Part shown: positions 1 through 7,282 of the stretch, piece by piece
Position numbering within the stretch: the stretch's first letter is position 1
Layout of the letters: every line of letters begins with the position of its first letter
Assembly (NCBI GenBank): GCA_052035235.1
Contig: JBPOHT010000004.1
Span: 62,001-126,000, forward strand
Direction of reading: 5' to 3'
Length of the DNA stretch: 64,000 nt
From: Solimonas_A sp052035235
GTDB lineage: Bacteria > Pseudomonadota > Gammaproteobacteria > Nevskiales > Nevskiaceae
Notes under the pieces: model-generated
Told to the model about the DNA's origin: nothing
The model's input: the letters and a program-made list of their open reading frames with translations, nothing else
Database searches by the model: none
Made by a program: the position numbers and the translations under genes

Positions 1-1
1 G

Positions 2-319
2 ACGATGGGCCTGCTGGCGTTGGCCAGCAGCGAGCGCGGCGCGTTGCAGGCGCTGCCTCAATTGCAGTGGTGGCACTTCACCGGTGGCTTGCTGGGCGCG
101 GTGATCGTCGCCGGCAGCATCCTGCTGGCGCCGCGCATCGGGCTGGCCGGCATGACGGCGCTGGTGGTCGGTGGGCAGCTCTGTGCTTCGCTGCTGTTCG
201 ACCGGCAGGGCTTCCTCGGCTTGGCGGAACGGGCGCTGACGATGCCGCGCGTGGCGGGCGCGGTGCTCGTGCTGGCGGGGATACTGCTGGTGAACTATGG
301 GGATCGGTTGCGCGCCTGA
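2..319 (+). CDS. DMT/YdcZ-like small membrane transporter, C-terminal part (cut by window edge)
   Basis: The reading frame is open to the window edge, so the N-terminus is missing; the ATG at 5 is probably internal. The visible ~105 residues are strongly hydrophobic, with about three membrane segments and short basic or glycine-rich turns. The end runs GILLVNYGDRLRA. This resembles the DUF606/YdcZ branch of the drug/metabolite transporter superfamily, inner-membrane proteins of about 140 residues or tandem duplications of that unit. Substrate unknown. It converges on the thiolase-like gene. The family call rests on hydrophobicity pattern and remembered resemblance only. Confidence 0.5.
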   Translation, partial: TMGLLALASSERGALQALPQLQWWHFTGGLLGAVIVAGSILLAPRIGLAGMTALVVGGQLCASLLFDRQGFLGLAERALTMPRVAGAVLVLAGILLVNYGDRLRA

Positions 320-428
320 TTGGCGGATGGAGGTGGCTCGCCCTAGATGGCTCGCTGAACACGCCGGCCCCTCACCTCGGCAACTGCTCCATGCGTTGCC
401 CTACCTCGGGCATCCATGCCCTCGCCAA

Positions 429-454
429 CCCTCTCCCCGCAAGCGGGGAGAGGG
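429..454. repeat. Perfect 12-bp-arm palindrome between convergent genes
   Basis: CCCTCTCCCCGC, a 2-nt spacer, then GCGGGGAGAGGG form a perfect inverted repeat between the convergent transporter and thiolase-like genes. A near-identical element lies at 35697-35722, also between convergent genes. No T-tract follows, so it is a dispersed palindromic repeat that may act as a transcription barrier rather than a classical terminator. Confidence 0.7.
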
Positions 455-470
455 AGTGAGCATGGGGGAT

Positions 471-1784
471 CTATAGCCGGTTCGCGTTTTCCAGCAGGAT
501 CGCCGCACCCAGGCCGCCACCCGCGCAGCTCGACACCACGGCATAGCGCTTCTTCTCCTGCTGCAGGCGGCGCGCGGCGGTGGTCAGCAGGCGCACGCCG
601 GTGGCGGCGAAGGGGTTGCCCAGGGCCAGGGAGCCGCCCCAGGTGTTGAGCTTGTCTTCCGGGATCGCGCCGAAGGCCTGTGACAGGCCGTGGTATTCCC
701 GGGCGAATTCAGCGGAGGCCAGGCAGGCCTGGTTGGCGAGGATCTGCGAGGCGAAGGCTTCGTGCAGCTCCCAGACGTCGATGTCGTCCATGCCCAGGCC
801 GTTGCGCTGCAGCAGCTTGGGGATGGCCATGGCGGGGCCCAGCAGCATCTCGCTGAACAGGTCGTCCACGCCGGCCAGTACGTAGTCGCGCACCACGGCC
901 TGCGGCTCCAGCTTGAGGCGCCGCGCGGCGCCGAGGCTGGACAGCAGCAGGGCGCCGGCGCCGTCGGTCAGGCGCGAGGCATTGCCGGCGGTGACGATGC
1001 CGCTTTCGCGGTCGAATACCGGCTTGAGGCGGGCGAGCTTGTCGGCATTGGTGTCGGCGCGCATGGAGTCGTCGCGTGTCACCGGCTCGTCGCGGCCCTG
1101 CACCTGCACCGGCACGATGTCCTCGGCGTAGCGCCCTTGCTCCCAGGCCTGCACGGCGAGGGCGTGGCTGCGGGCGGCGTAGCGGTCGCTGTCCTGCCGT
1201 GCCACGCCGAACTTCTTCACCATGGCCTCGGTGCAGGCACCCATGGTCATCTTGGTGGTGAAGTCGCTGGCCGAGGGCATTTCCGGCAGCAGGTCGCGCG
1301 GGCGCAAGGTACCGAGAACGCGCAGCGCGTTCTTTGCGGACGGGTCCTGGTTGAGCTTCATCAGGCCGCGGCGCAGGGCCTGGCGGGCACGCAGCGGCGG
1401 ATCGGAGAAGGTTTCCGTGCCGCCGGCGATGGCGAGCTCCGCGCGGCCCAGCGCGATCATGTCGCAGACCGTGCCCACGGCGACGTTGGGCGACAGGCCC
1501 GCCATCGACAGGGTGAAGGCCGGGATGGTGCTGGGCAGGCCGGCGCCGAGCATGCACTCGCGCGCGACGTTGGTGGTTTCCACCTCGTGCACCACGGTGC
1601 CCATGGCCACCACGTCGACGCGCGCGGCGTCGATGCCGGTCTTCTCCACCAGCCCGGCGATGGCGCGTGCGCCCAGTTCGTAGCTCATCAGCCGGGCGTA
1701 GGCGCCGGCGGTTTCCATGAAGGGCGTGCGCGCGCCGCGCAGGATCACCGGCAGGCGGTCGTGGGTCTCGGAAGCAGTGCTCAT
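471..1784 (-). CDS. Thiolase-family protein (FadI/HADHB-like) lacking the nucleophilic Cys and catalytic His
   Basis: 437 aa, full length for the trifunctional-enzyme beta-subunit (FadI/HADHB) branch of thiolases, which cleave 3-ketoacyl-CoA in beta-oxidation. The overall pattern is thiolase: AGGTETFSD, HEAFASQILAN, WGGSLALG and a C-terminal CAGGG with the second catalytic Cys (about residue 420). The nucleophile position, normally Cys in a motif like MACIS, is Gly96 (MAGLS). The catalytic His of the GHP motif is Asn390 (LGNPFAATG). I checked both codons on the minus strand (GGC and AAC). Normal thiolysis is therefore doubtful; a different reaction or a structural role is possible. It is the third gene after an acyl-CoA ligase and a MaoC hydratase, 32 nt from the latter. 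No clear ribosome site precedes the ATG. Confidence 0.85.
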   Translation of the reverse strand: MSTASETHDRLPVILRGARTPFMETAGAYARLMSYELGARAIAGLVEKTGIDAARVDVVAMGTVVHEVETTNVARECMLGAGLPSTIPAFTLSMAGLSPNVAVGTVCDMIALGRAELAIAGGTETFSDPPLRARQALRRGLMKLNQDPSAKNALRVLGTLRPRDLLPEMPSASDFTTKMTMGACTEAMVKKFGVARQDSDRYAARSHALAVQAWEQGRYAEDIVPVQVQGRDEPVTRDDSMRADTNADKLARLKPVFDRESGIVTAGNASRLTDGAGALLLSSLGAARRLKLEPQAVVRDYVLAGVDDLFSEMLLGPAMAIPKLLQRNGLGMDDIDVWELHEAFASQILANQACLASAEFAREYHGLSQAFGAIPEDKLNTWGGSLALGNPFAATGVRLLTTAARRLQQEKKRYAVVSSCAGGGLGAAILLENANRL

Positions 1785-1816
1785 GGCGGGGGAGTCAGGA
1801 AAGGAGGTGGGGGACT

Positions 1817-2695
1817 TTAGCCGGTAAAGCTGCCGGCGAGGTGGGTGGAGCCGTCGCGGCCCTGCAGGCGGAAGGCGCGGCGGCCTTCCGTGTCCGGCGT
1901 GGCCAGCTGCACCTGCAGGCCGTCGCGGGGAAGCGGCAGCGGGCGGATGAAGCGCAGGTCGATGTCGGCGATCTCCTGCTCCGCGTCGGCCAGCTTTTCC
2001 CAGGTGCGCGCCACCATGCCGAAGCCATGGAGGATGCAGCCGCGGAACTTGGAGCGCCGCGCCAGCGGCCAGAAGGTGTGGATGGGATTGAAGTCGCCGG
2101 TCAGCAGGCCGAACTTGAGGCCGTCATCGGCGCCGACGGACCACTCGCCGACGGTCTCGTACTCCGGCTCCACCCGCGCCGCGGGCTTGGCCTTGGCGGC
2201 GCCGCGCTTGGGGATGGTGGCGTAGCTGTCCACGATCACCGCGTCCGGCTGCTGCGACCAGCCGGCGACGATGCGTGTGTGGATACGCACGCGCTGCTCG
2301 TCTTCCGAGACGTCTTCCAGATGCCCGCGCAGCAGCAGGTCCTCGCCCCGTGGCAGCGGCGCCTTCAGTTGCAGGCGCAGGCCCTGGTTGAGGATCTCGG
2401 TGACGTTGTAGGGCGCCTGGCCGCCGACGCGCGCCAGCATGGAGAAGGCCCAGTGGCTGCAGAAATGCGGCGGCAGGCTGTCGCGGTAGCGTGCCGGCGG
2501 GGCGCCCGACCAGGCGGCGTAGTGGTCCACCAGGCGCTGCGAGGGCGCGGCGAAGCGCGCGGTGAGCACGCGCGGGGTTTCCGGCAGGCGGCTGGGCCGC
2601 GTCAGCGGGCTCATGGAGCGCAGCGCGACGCCGAAGGAGGTCAGCAGCGTGGGAATCTGCTCGCGGGCGAGGGACAGCGGTACATCGTTGCTCAT
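1817..2695 (-). CDS. MaoC-like (double hot-dog) acyl-CoA hydratase/dehydratase
   Basis: 292 aa from the ATG at 2695, chosen because AAGGA stands 7-8 nt upstream; a longer frame from 2743 would overlap the preceding gene. The C-terminal half carries the hydratase-2 signature GDFNPIH (Asp201, His206) and a following GCILHG, the active site of R-specific enoyl-CoA hydratases. The N-terminal half reads as a second, degenerate hot-dog domain. The expected reaction is reversible hydration of 2-enoyl-CoA to R-3-hydroxyacyl-CoA in the cytoplasm. It lies between an acyl-CoA ligase (16 nt) and a thiolase-like gene, so it probably acts on the same acyl chain. The substrate is not readable from sequence. 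Confidence 0.85.
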   Translation of the reverse strand: MSNDVPLSLAREQIPTLLTSFGVALRSMSPLTRPSRLPETPRVLTARFAAPSQRLVDHYAAWSGAPPARYRDSLPPHFCSHWAFSMLARVGGQAPYNVTEILNQGLRLQLKAPLPRGEDLLLRGHLEDVSEDEQRVRIHTRIVAGWSQQPDAVIVDSYATIPKRGAAKAKPAARVEPEYETVGEWSVGADDGLKFGLLTGDFNPIHTFWPLARRSKFRGCILHGFGMVARTWEKLADAEQEIADIDLRFIRPLPLPRDGLQVQLATPDTEGRRAFRLQGRDGSTHLAGSFTG

Positions 2696-2711
2696 GTTCA
2701 ATCCTTTGCGG

Positions 2712-4472
2712 TCAGGCCCAGACCACCGGCCGGCGCTGGACATACCAGCCGTCCAGCCGCGGTCCGTAGACGTCTTCGATGATGTTGCGCTTGATCTTGA
2801 GGGTCGGGGTCAGGAAGCCATTGTCGATGTTCCACTCTTCCGCAACCACCGTGACGAAGTCCAGTTGCTCGTGGTCGTCCAGGCTGGCATTGACCGCTTC
2901 CAGCTGCCGGGCCAGCTCGCGCCCCATCTGCTCACGCCACTGCGGATCGGCACTGCGCTGGCGTGCCTCGGGCGAGAGCATCAGCAGGGCGCAGGGCTGG
3001 CCCTGGTAGGCGCCGCCGGTGACGCAGCAGGCCTCCACGTCGGCGAACTCGGTGAGGCGGTTCTCGATCGGCGCGGGTGCCACGAACTTGCCCTTGGCGG
3101 TCTTGAACAGTTCCTTCAGGCGCCCGGTGATGCGCAGGCGGCCCTGCTCGTCGATGGCGCCCTTGTCGCCGGTGCGGATATAGCCGTCGTCGGTAAACAG
3201 CTCCCGGGTCTTGGCCTCGTCCAGGTAGTAGCCCAGGGTGTTGCCAGGGCTGCGCACCAGCACTTCGCCTTCGCGCGAGAGACGGCACTCCACGTCCTGC
3301 ATCACCTGGCCGACGTAGCCGACGCGTACCTGCCCAGGACGGCACATGTGGGTCAGGCCGAAGAACTCGGTCATGCCGTAACCCTCCAGCAACTCCAGGC
3401 CCAAGGCGCGATACCAGTTCATGGTGCCTTCGGGCAGCGGCGCCGCGCCGCTGCCGGCCATGCGCACGGAGTCCAGGCCGAGCTGGCCCAGGATCCGGCG
3501 GCGCAGCACGCGTCCCAGCACCGGAACGCGCAGCAGGCGGCGCAGCCGCTGCTCGGGCAGCTTGCTGCTGACACCCTGCTGGAACTTCACCCACAGCCGC
3601 GGCACGGAGATGAAGATGGTCGGGCGCGCGCGGCGCAGGTCGGTGAGGAAGGTCTCCAACGACTCGCCGAAGAACAGCGGCATGCCGGTGCGGATCGCCG
3701 GCATCTGCACCGCGGAGCGTTCGGCGGCATGCGACAGCGGCAGGTAGGACAGCATGCGGTCGTCGGCGGTGATGCCGTTGCTGCGCGCGGCCATGTCGCC
3801 CATCCAGCCCAGCGTGGCGAAGCTGTGCATCACGCCCTTGGGGCTGCCGGTGGTACCGGAGGTGTACATGATGGTGGCCAGTTCATCGGCCGGGCGCACC
3901 GGGGTGCCTTCCAGCGGTGCGGTACGGGCAACGATGTCGTCCCAGCTCGGGAAATCGTTGGGCGGTGAGTAGGGAAAGGAGAGGCGCTGCACGCCCTCGG
4001 GGATGCCGCGCAGCATCGTCTCCCAGGCGTCGAGCTTGCCGGCGAAGACCGCGCGGCTGCCGCTGTGCTCCAGCACCTGGCGTACGGATTCGGCGGTCAG
4101 CGTGGGATACAGCGGCACGGAGACGTAGCCCGCCATCCAGATGGCGAAGTCCGCCATGATCCAGTGCGCGCAGTTCTTGGACATGATGGCGATGCGCGAG
4201 CCGGGCTCGTAGCCCTGCGCCTGCAGCCAGGCAGCGATGCGGCGTGCCTCGCCGACCGCCCGGGCCCAGGTGTATTCGTGCACGCGGCCGCCCACCGGCT
4301 GGGTCAGGAAGACCTGCTGCGCGCGGTGCTGTTCCCAGCGCCAGATGCATTGCAGCGGCAGGCAGTGATCGGTGGGCAGGGCATATTCGGCGGGGACGGT
4401 GGAAATGGCGCTTCTCCTGCGGCAGTGGCGGGCCGCGGCCCAGCCCGGCAATCTAGGCCAGGCCTGGGGCAA
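2712..4472 (-). CDS. Long-chain acyl-CoA synthetase (AMP-forming)
   Basis: Up to 586 aa. It activates fatty acids to acyl-CoA with ATP. Visible motifs are the P-loop-like YTSGTTGSPKG, the A5-type GYGMTE, the adenylate motif YIRTGDKG and the C-terminal ITGRLKELFKTAKGK containing the catalytic lysine region; PVGG near the N-terminus fits long-chain bacterial enzymes. The ATG at 4472 adds about 22 unusual Arg/Trp-rich residues and lies next to the divergent regulator's operator. A strong AGGAG is followed 7 nt later by an in-frame ATT at 4406, just ahead of the family-like sequence AEYALPTDHCLPLQ, so the real start may be that rare codon. First gene of the acyl-CoA ligase-MaoC-thiolase operon. 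Confidence 0.9.
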   Translation of the reverse strand: MPQAWPRLPGWAAARHCRRRSAISTVPAEYALPTDHCLPLQCIWRWEQHRAQQVFLTQPVGGRVHEYTWARAVGEARRIAAWLQAQGYEPGSRIAIMSKNCAHWIMADFAIWMAGYVSVPLYPTLTAESVRQVLEHSGSRAVFAGKLDAWETMLRGIPEGVQRLSFPYSPPNDFPSWDDIVARTAPLEGTPVRPADELATIMYTSGTTGSPKGVMHSFATLGWMGDMAARSNGITADDRMLSYLPLSHAAERSAVQMPAIRTGMPLFFGESLETFLTDLRRARPTIFISVPRLWVKFQQGVSSKLPEQRLRRLLRVPVLGRVLRRRILGQLGLDSVRMAGSGAAPLPEGTMNWYRALGLELLEGYGMTEFFGLTHMCRPGQVRVGYVGQVMQDVECRLSREGEVLVRSPGNTLGYYLDEAKTRELFTDDGYIRTGDKGAIDEQGRLRITGRLKELFKTAKGKFVAPAPIENRLTEFADVEACCVTGGAYQGQPCALLMLSPEARQRSADPQWREQMGRELARQLEAVNASLDDHEQLDFVTVVAEEWNIDNGFLTPTLKIKRNIIEDVYGPRLDGWYVQRRPVVWA

Positions 4473-4476
4473 AATC

Positions 4477-4492
4477 TGTCAAGGCTTTGACA
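4477..4492. promoter_or_regulatory. Perfect Crp/Fnr-type operator in a divergent promoter
   Basis: TGTCAAGGCTTTGACA is a perfect inverted repeat with the Crp/Fnr family geometry (TGTCA-N6-TGACA). It lies between the acyl-CoA ligase operon (minus) and the Crp/Fnr regulator gene (plus), so autoregulation and control of the fatty-acid operon are likely. Each arm also supplies a consensus -35 hexamer TTGACA on one strand, but I found no good -10 at 17 nt on either side. Confidence 0.7.
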
Positions 4493-4522
4493 GAATCCTC
4501 ATTACCTCCGCGTGCCAGCACC

Positions 4523-5227
4523 ATGACCCCGACCGATACCCCGGCCCTGCTGCCCAGCTACTGGTTCCGCGACATGCCCGCGGACCTGGCGGCGCGGCTG
4601 GAGGCGCTGGCCTCGCCGCGGCTGCTGAAGCCCTCGGAGTATCTCTACCGGGTTGGCGAACCTGCCGAAGGGTTCTACCGGGTGCTGCGTGGCCGCCTGC
4701 GGCTGGGCGCCACGCTCGGTGCCCGCGAGTACACCATCGCCCACGTCGGCCCCGGCGACTGGCTGGGCGAGGTGCCGCTGCTCGACGGCCAGCCGCACGG
4801 TTCCGACGCCCAGGCCGTGGGCGAGGCCGAGGTGCGGGTGGTGCCGCGGCGCTTGCTGGAGGCGCTGCTGGAGCAGGAGCCGGCGCTGTACCGGCACTTC
4901 GCCCGGCGACTGGCCATCGCCATGCGCCTGTCGGTGGCCTACTACGGTGATCTGGCCACGCTGCCGCTGCCGGCGCGGTTGGCCAAGCGCCTGCTGGAGC
5001 TGGCTGCGCAATACGGTGAGGCGGAGGGGCAGGGTGTGCGAATCGACCTGCGCCTGCCGCAGCAGTTGCTGGCCGACATGCTGGTGACCTCGCGTCAGAG
5101 CCTCAGCAAGGAGCTCAAGGCCTGGGAAAGCCGCGGCTGGATCGCGATGAAGTACAACACCATGATCCTGCGGCAGCCCGACGCCCTGCGCGCGCTGCTG
5201 CGCCAGCAGGAGCTGCACGCGGGTTGA
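4523..5227 (+). CDS. Crp/Fnr family transcriptional regulator
   Basis: 234 aa from the ATG at 4523; the in-frame TTG at 4487 lies inside the operator palindrome and is less likely. An N-terminal cyclic-nucleotide-binding-type beta-roll (about residues 20-130) contains GDWLGEVPLLDG, followed by a dimerisation helix (LARRLAIAMRLSVAYYG). The C-terminal winged helix-turn-helix includes LADMLVTSRQSLSKELKAW. No Fnr-type cysteine cluster is seen, so it is not an obvious iron-sulfur oxygen sensor; the ligand is unknown. It is divergent from the acyl-CoA ligase operon, with a perfect Crp-like site between them. Confidence 0.88.
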   Translation: MTPTDTPALLPSYWFRDMPADLAARLEALASPRLLKPSEYLYRVGEPAEGFYRVLRGRLRLGATLGAREYTIAHVGPGDWLGEVPLLDGQPHGSDAQAVGEAEVRVVPRRLLEALLEQEPALYRHFARRLAIAMRLSVAYYGDLATLPLPARLAKRLLELAAQYGEAEGQGVRIDLRLPQQLLADMLVTSRQSLSKELKAWESRGWIAMKYNTMILRQPDALRALLRQQELHAG

Positions 5228-5417
5228 GCGCGCGCGCGTAGCCGGAATGACCCATCGCCGTGGGAGGTTCGCCGGTCGCGTTGTAGGACGGCGTTGATGC
5301 TGCACTGCAATAGAACGGCAGATTGACTATCGCGCCATGGCGGGAGCACCCGCAGGCCAAGGTCAGGCGCACGCGCGCACTGCACTCTAGCGGCTCATCA
5401 TCGACCCGCTGCGACCC

Positions 5418-5915
5418 ATGAAAGTCGGAATCCAGATCAAGCGCGGCCTCAACGTGCCCGCGCCCTACGAGCAACTGCTGCCCCTGCTGAAAGACGTGGA
5501 GGGCACCATCCGCCGCTTCCCGCGCCTGCGCAAGTTGACCAAGCTGCGCAAGAAGAACAGCTACCTGTGGGAGATGAAGTCGATCGGCTCGCGCATCGTC
5601 AACATCTCGCACGAGGTGAGCTATGCCGCGCAGTACGACATCGACACCGAAAAAGGCGAGATCCGCTGGACCGCGATCCCCAAGCACGGCAACGCCACGC
5701 TGGAAGGCCGCTTCCGCCTGAAGGATCTCGGCGGCCAGACGCGCCTGATCGTGGAGATGCAGGGCGAGCTGCGCGACGTGCCGGTACCGCTGATGTATCG
5801 CCTGGTGGCGCCGCCCTTCATCCAGGGCCGCTTCATCTACCTGGTGGACAACTTCCTGCAGCGCACCGGCGAGGCCATCGTCGGACGTCCGCTGCCGGCC
5901 ACCGACCGCGTCTGA
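5418..5915 (+). CDS. START-like/SRPBCC-fold protein
   Basis: 165 aa, no signal peptide or membrane segment. The alternating beta-strand pattern (RIVNISHEVSYAAQYDID, GEIRWTAIP, TRLIVEMQGEL) and the long C-terminal helix (FIQGRFIYLVDNFLQRTGEAI) fit the SRPBCC/polyketide-cyclase fold, which holds hydrophobic ligands. Substrate unknown. It begins 190 nt after the Crp/Fnr gene and is followed by two acyl-CoA dehydrogenases 28 nt on, so a role in handling lipids or acyl-CoA is inferred from context. Confidence 0.65.
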   Translation: MKVGIQIKRGLNVPAPYEQLLPLLKDVEGTIRRFPRLRKLTKLRKKNSYLWEMKSIGSRIVNISHEVSYAAQYDIDTEKGEIRWTAIPKHGNATLEGRFRLKDLGGQTRLIVEMQGELRDVPVPLMYRLVAPPFIQGRFIYLVDNFLQRTGEAIVGRPLPATDRV

Positions 5916-5943
5916 CATTCCTTCCCCACGAAGACTAGAAAAC

Positions 5944-7263
5944 ATGAGCGCAACCCAGAACCTGATGGGCTTCGGGCTGAAGATCCTCAACCGCCTCGGC
6001 GGTTCGGCGATGCTGGATGACCCCAAGACCCGCAAGGCCGCCACCGCCGTGATCCGCGGTGCGACCTCCACCGGCTTCCGCCTGATCGGCACCGTCAGCC
6101 GCCAGTTCAAGAGCGCGCCGCGCCCGAACAAGGCGCTGCGCCCCGGCGCCGCCGGTGGTGACCTGTTCGACCTGACGCCCAGCGACGAGCAGCAGATGAT
6201 CCGTGACACCGTCGCGGGCTTTGCCGCTGAGCAGCTGCGCCCGGGTGCGCAGGCGGCTGACACGGCCTGTGCAACGCCGAAGGACCTGCTGGCCGCCGCG
6301 GCGGAGCTGGGCATCGGCTCCATGCAGGTGCCCGAATCGCTGGGCGGTGCCGCCGGCAACGAGCGCTCGGTGGTGACCAACGCGCTGATCGCCGAGGCCC
6401 TGGCCCATGGCGACCTCGGCATGGCCGTGGCCTGCCTCGCGCCGGTGGGTGTGGCCGTGGCCCTGGCGGAGTGGGGCACGGCGCAGCAGCAGGCCACCTA
6501 CCTGCCGGCCTTCACCGACGAGAAGGCGCCGGTCTCGGCCATCGCCGTGCTGGAGCCGCGTCCGCTGTTCGATCCCTTCAAGCTGTCCACGGCGGCCAAG
6601 CGCACCGACGCCGGCGGCTACGTGCTGAGTGGCGAGAAGTCGCTGGTGCCGATGGCGGCCAGCGCCGAGCTGTTCCTGGTGGCGGCCAGCACTACGCATG
6701 GTCCGGCGCTGTTCATCGTGGAGTCCGGCAGCAAGGGCATCAGCATCACCGCCGAGCCGGCCATGGGCCTGCGCGCCGCGTCCACCGCGCGCGTGCGCTT
6801 CGACAACGTGCAGATCAGCGCCACGGCGCTGCTGGGCGGCGGCGAGGGCGACTTCTCCTACGAGAACTTCATCGCTCGCAGCCGCCTGGCCTGGTGCGCG
6901 TTGTCGGTGGGTACCGCGCAGGCGGCGCTGGATTACCTGGTGCCCTACTGCAACGAGCGCGTGGCTTTCGGCGAGCCGATCAGCCATCGCCAGGCCGTAG
7001 CCTTCAACATCTCCAACATCGCCATCGAGGCCGAGGGCATGCGCCTGCTGACCTGGCGCGCCGCTGCGCTGGCCGCTGCCGGCAAGCCCTTCGTGCAGCA
7101 GGCGGCGCTGGCGCGCCGTATGTGTGCCGACAAGGGCGCGGTGATCGGCGCCGACGCCGTGCAGTTGCTGGGCGGCCACGGCTTCGTCAAGGAGCATCCG
7201 GTGGAGCGCTGGTACCGCGACCTGCGCGCGGTCGGGATCATGGAAGGCGGTTTGCTCCTCTGA
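5944..7263 (+). CDS. Acyl-CoA dehydrogenase family flavoprotein
   Basis: 439 aa. The acyl-CoA dehydrogenase fold starts near residue 75 (FDLTPSDEQQMIRDTVAGF) after an N-terminal extension of about 70 residues. The body shows the usual helical N-domain (LGIGSMQVPESLGGA), the beta-domain (GEKSLVPMA, AASTARVRFDNVQI) and a C-terminal helical domain with LLGGHGFVKEHPVERWYRD. The expected reaction is FAD-dependent alpha,beta-dehydrogenation of acyl-CoA. The catalytic-base position is not obvious to me: the usual IYEGT segment is replaced by IMEGG. Twenty nucleotides separate it from a second acyl-CoA dehydrogenase, so the two may form a hetero-complex. Confidence 0.85.
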   Translation: MSATQNLMGFGLKILNRLGGSAMLDDPKTRKAATAVIRGATSTGFRLIGTVSRQFKSAPRPNKALRPGAAGGDLFDLTPSDEQQMIRDTVAGFAAEQLRPGAQAADTACATPKDLLAAAAELGIGSMQVPESLGGAAGNERSVVTNALIAEALAHGDLGMAVACLAPVGVAVALAEWGTAQQQATYLPAFTDEKAPVSAIAVLEPRPLFDPFKLSTAAKRTDAGGYVLSGEKSLVPMAASAELFLVAASTTHGPALFIVESGSKGISITAEPAMGLRAASTARVRFDNVQISATALLGGGEGDFSYENFIARSRLAWCALSVGTAQAALDYLVPYCNERVAFGEPISHRQAVAFNISNIAIEAEGMRLLTWRAAALAAAGKPFVQQAALARRMCADKGAVIGADAVQLLGGHGFVKEHPVERWYRDLRAVGIMEGGLLL

Positions 7264-7282
7264 CGCCACCAGGAACAAGACA

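Noticed and set aside
1801..1812. AAGGAGGTG on the plus strand, a perfect ribosome-binding site
   Set aside because: No start codon or coding frame follows on the plus strand; noted instead as an anti-Shine-Dalgarno stretch on the mRNA of the minus-strand operon.
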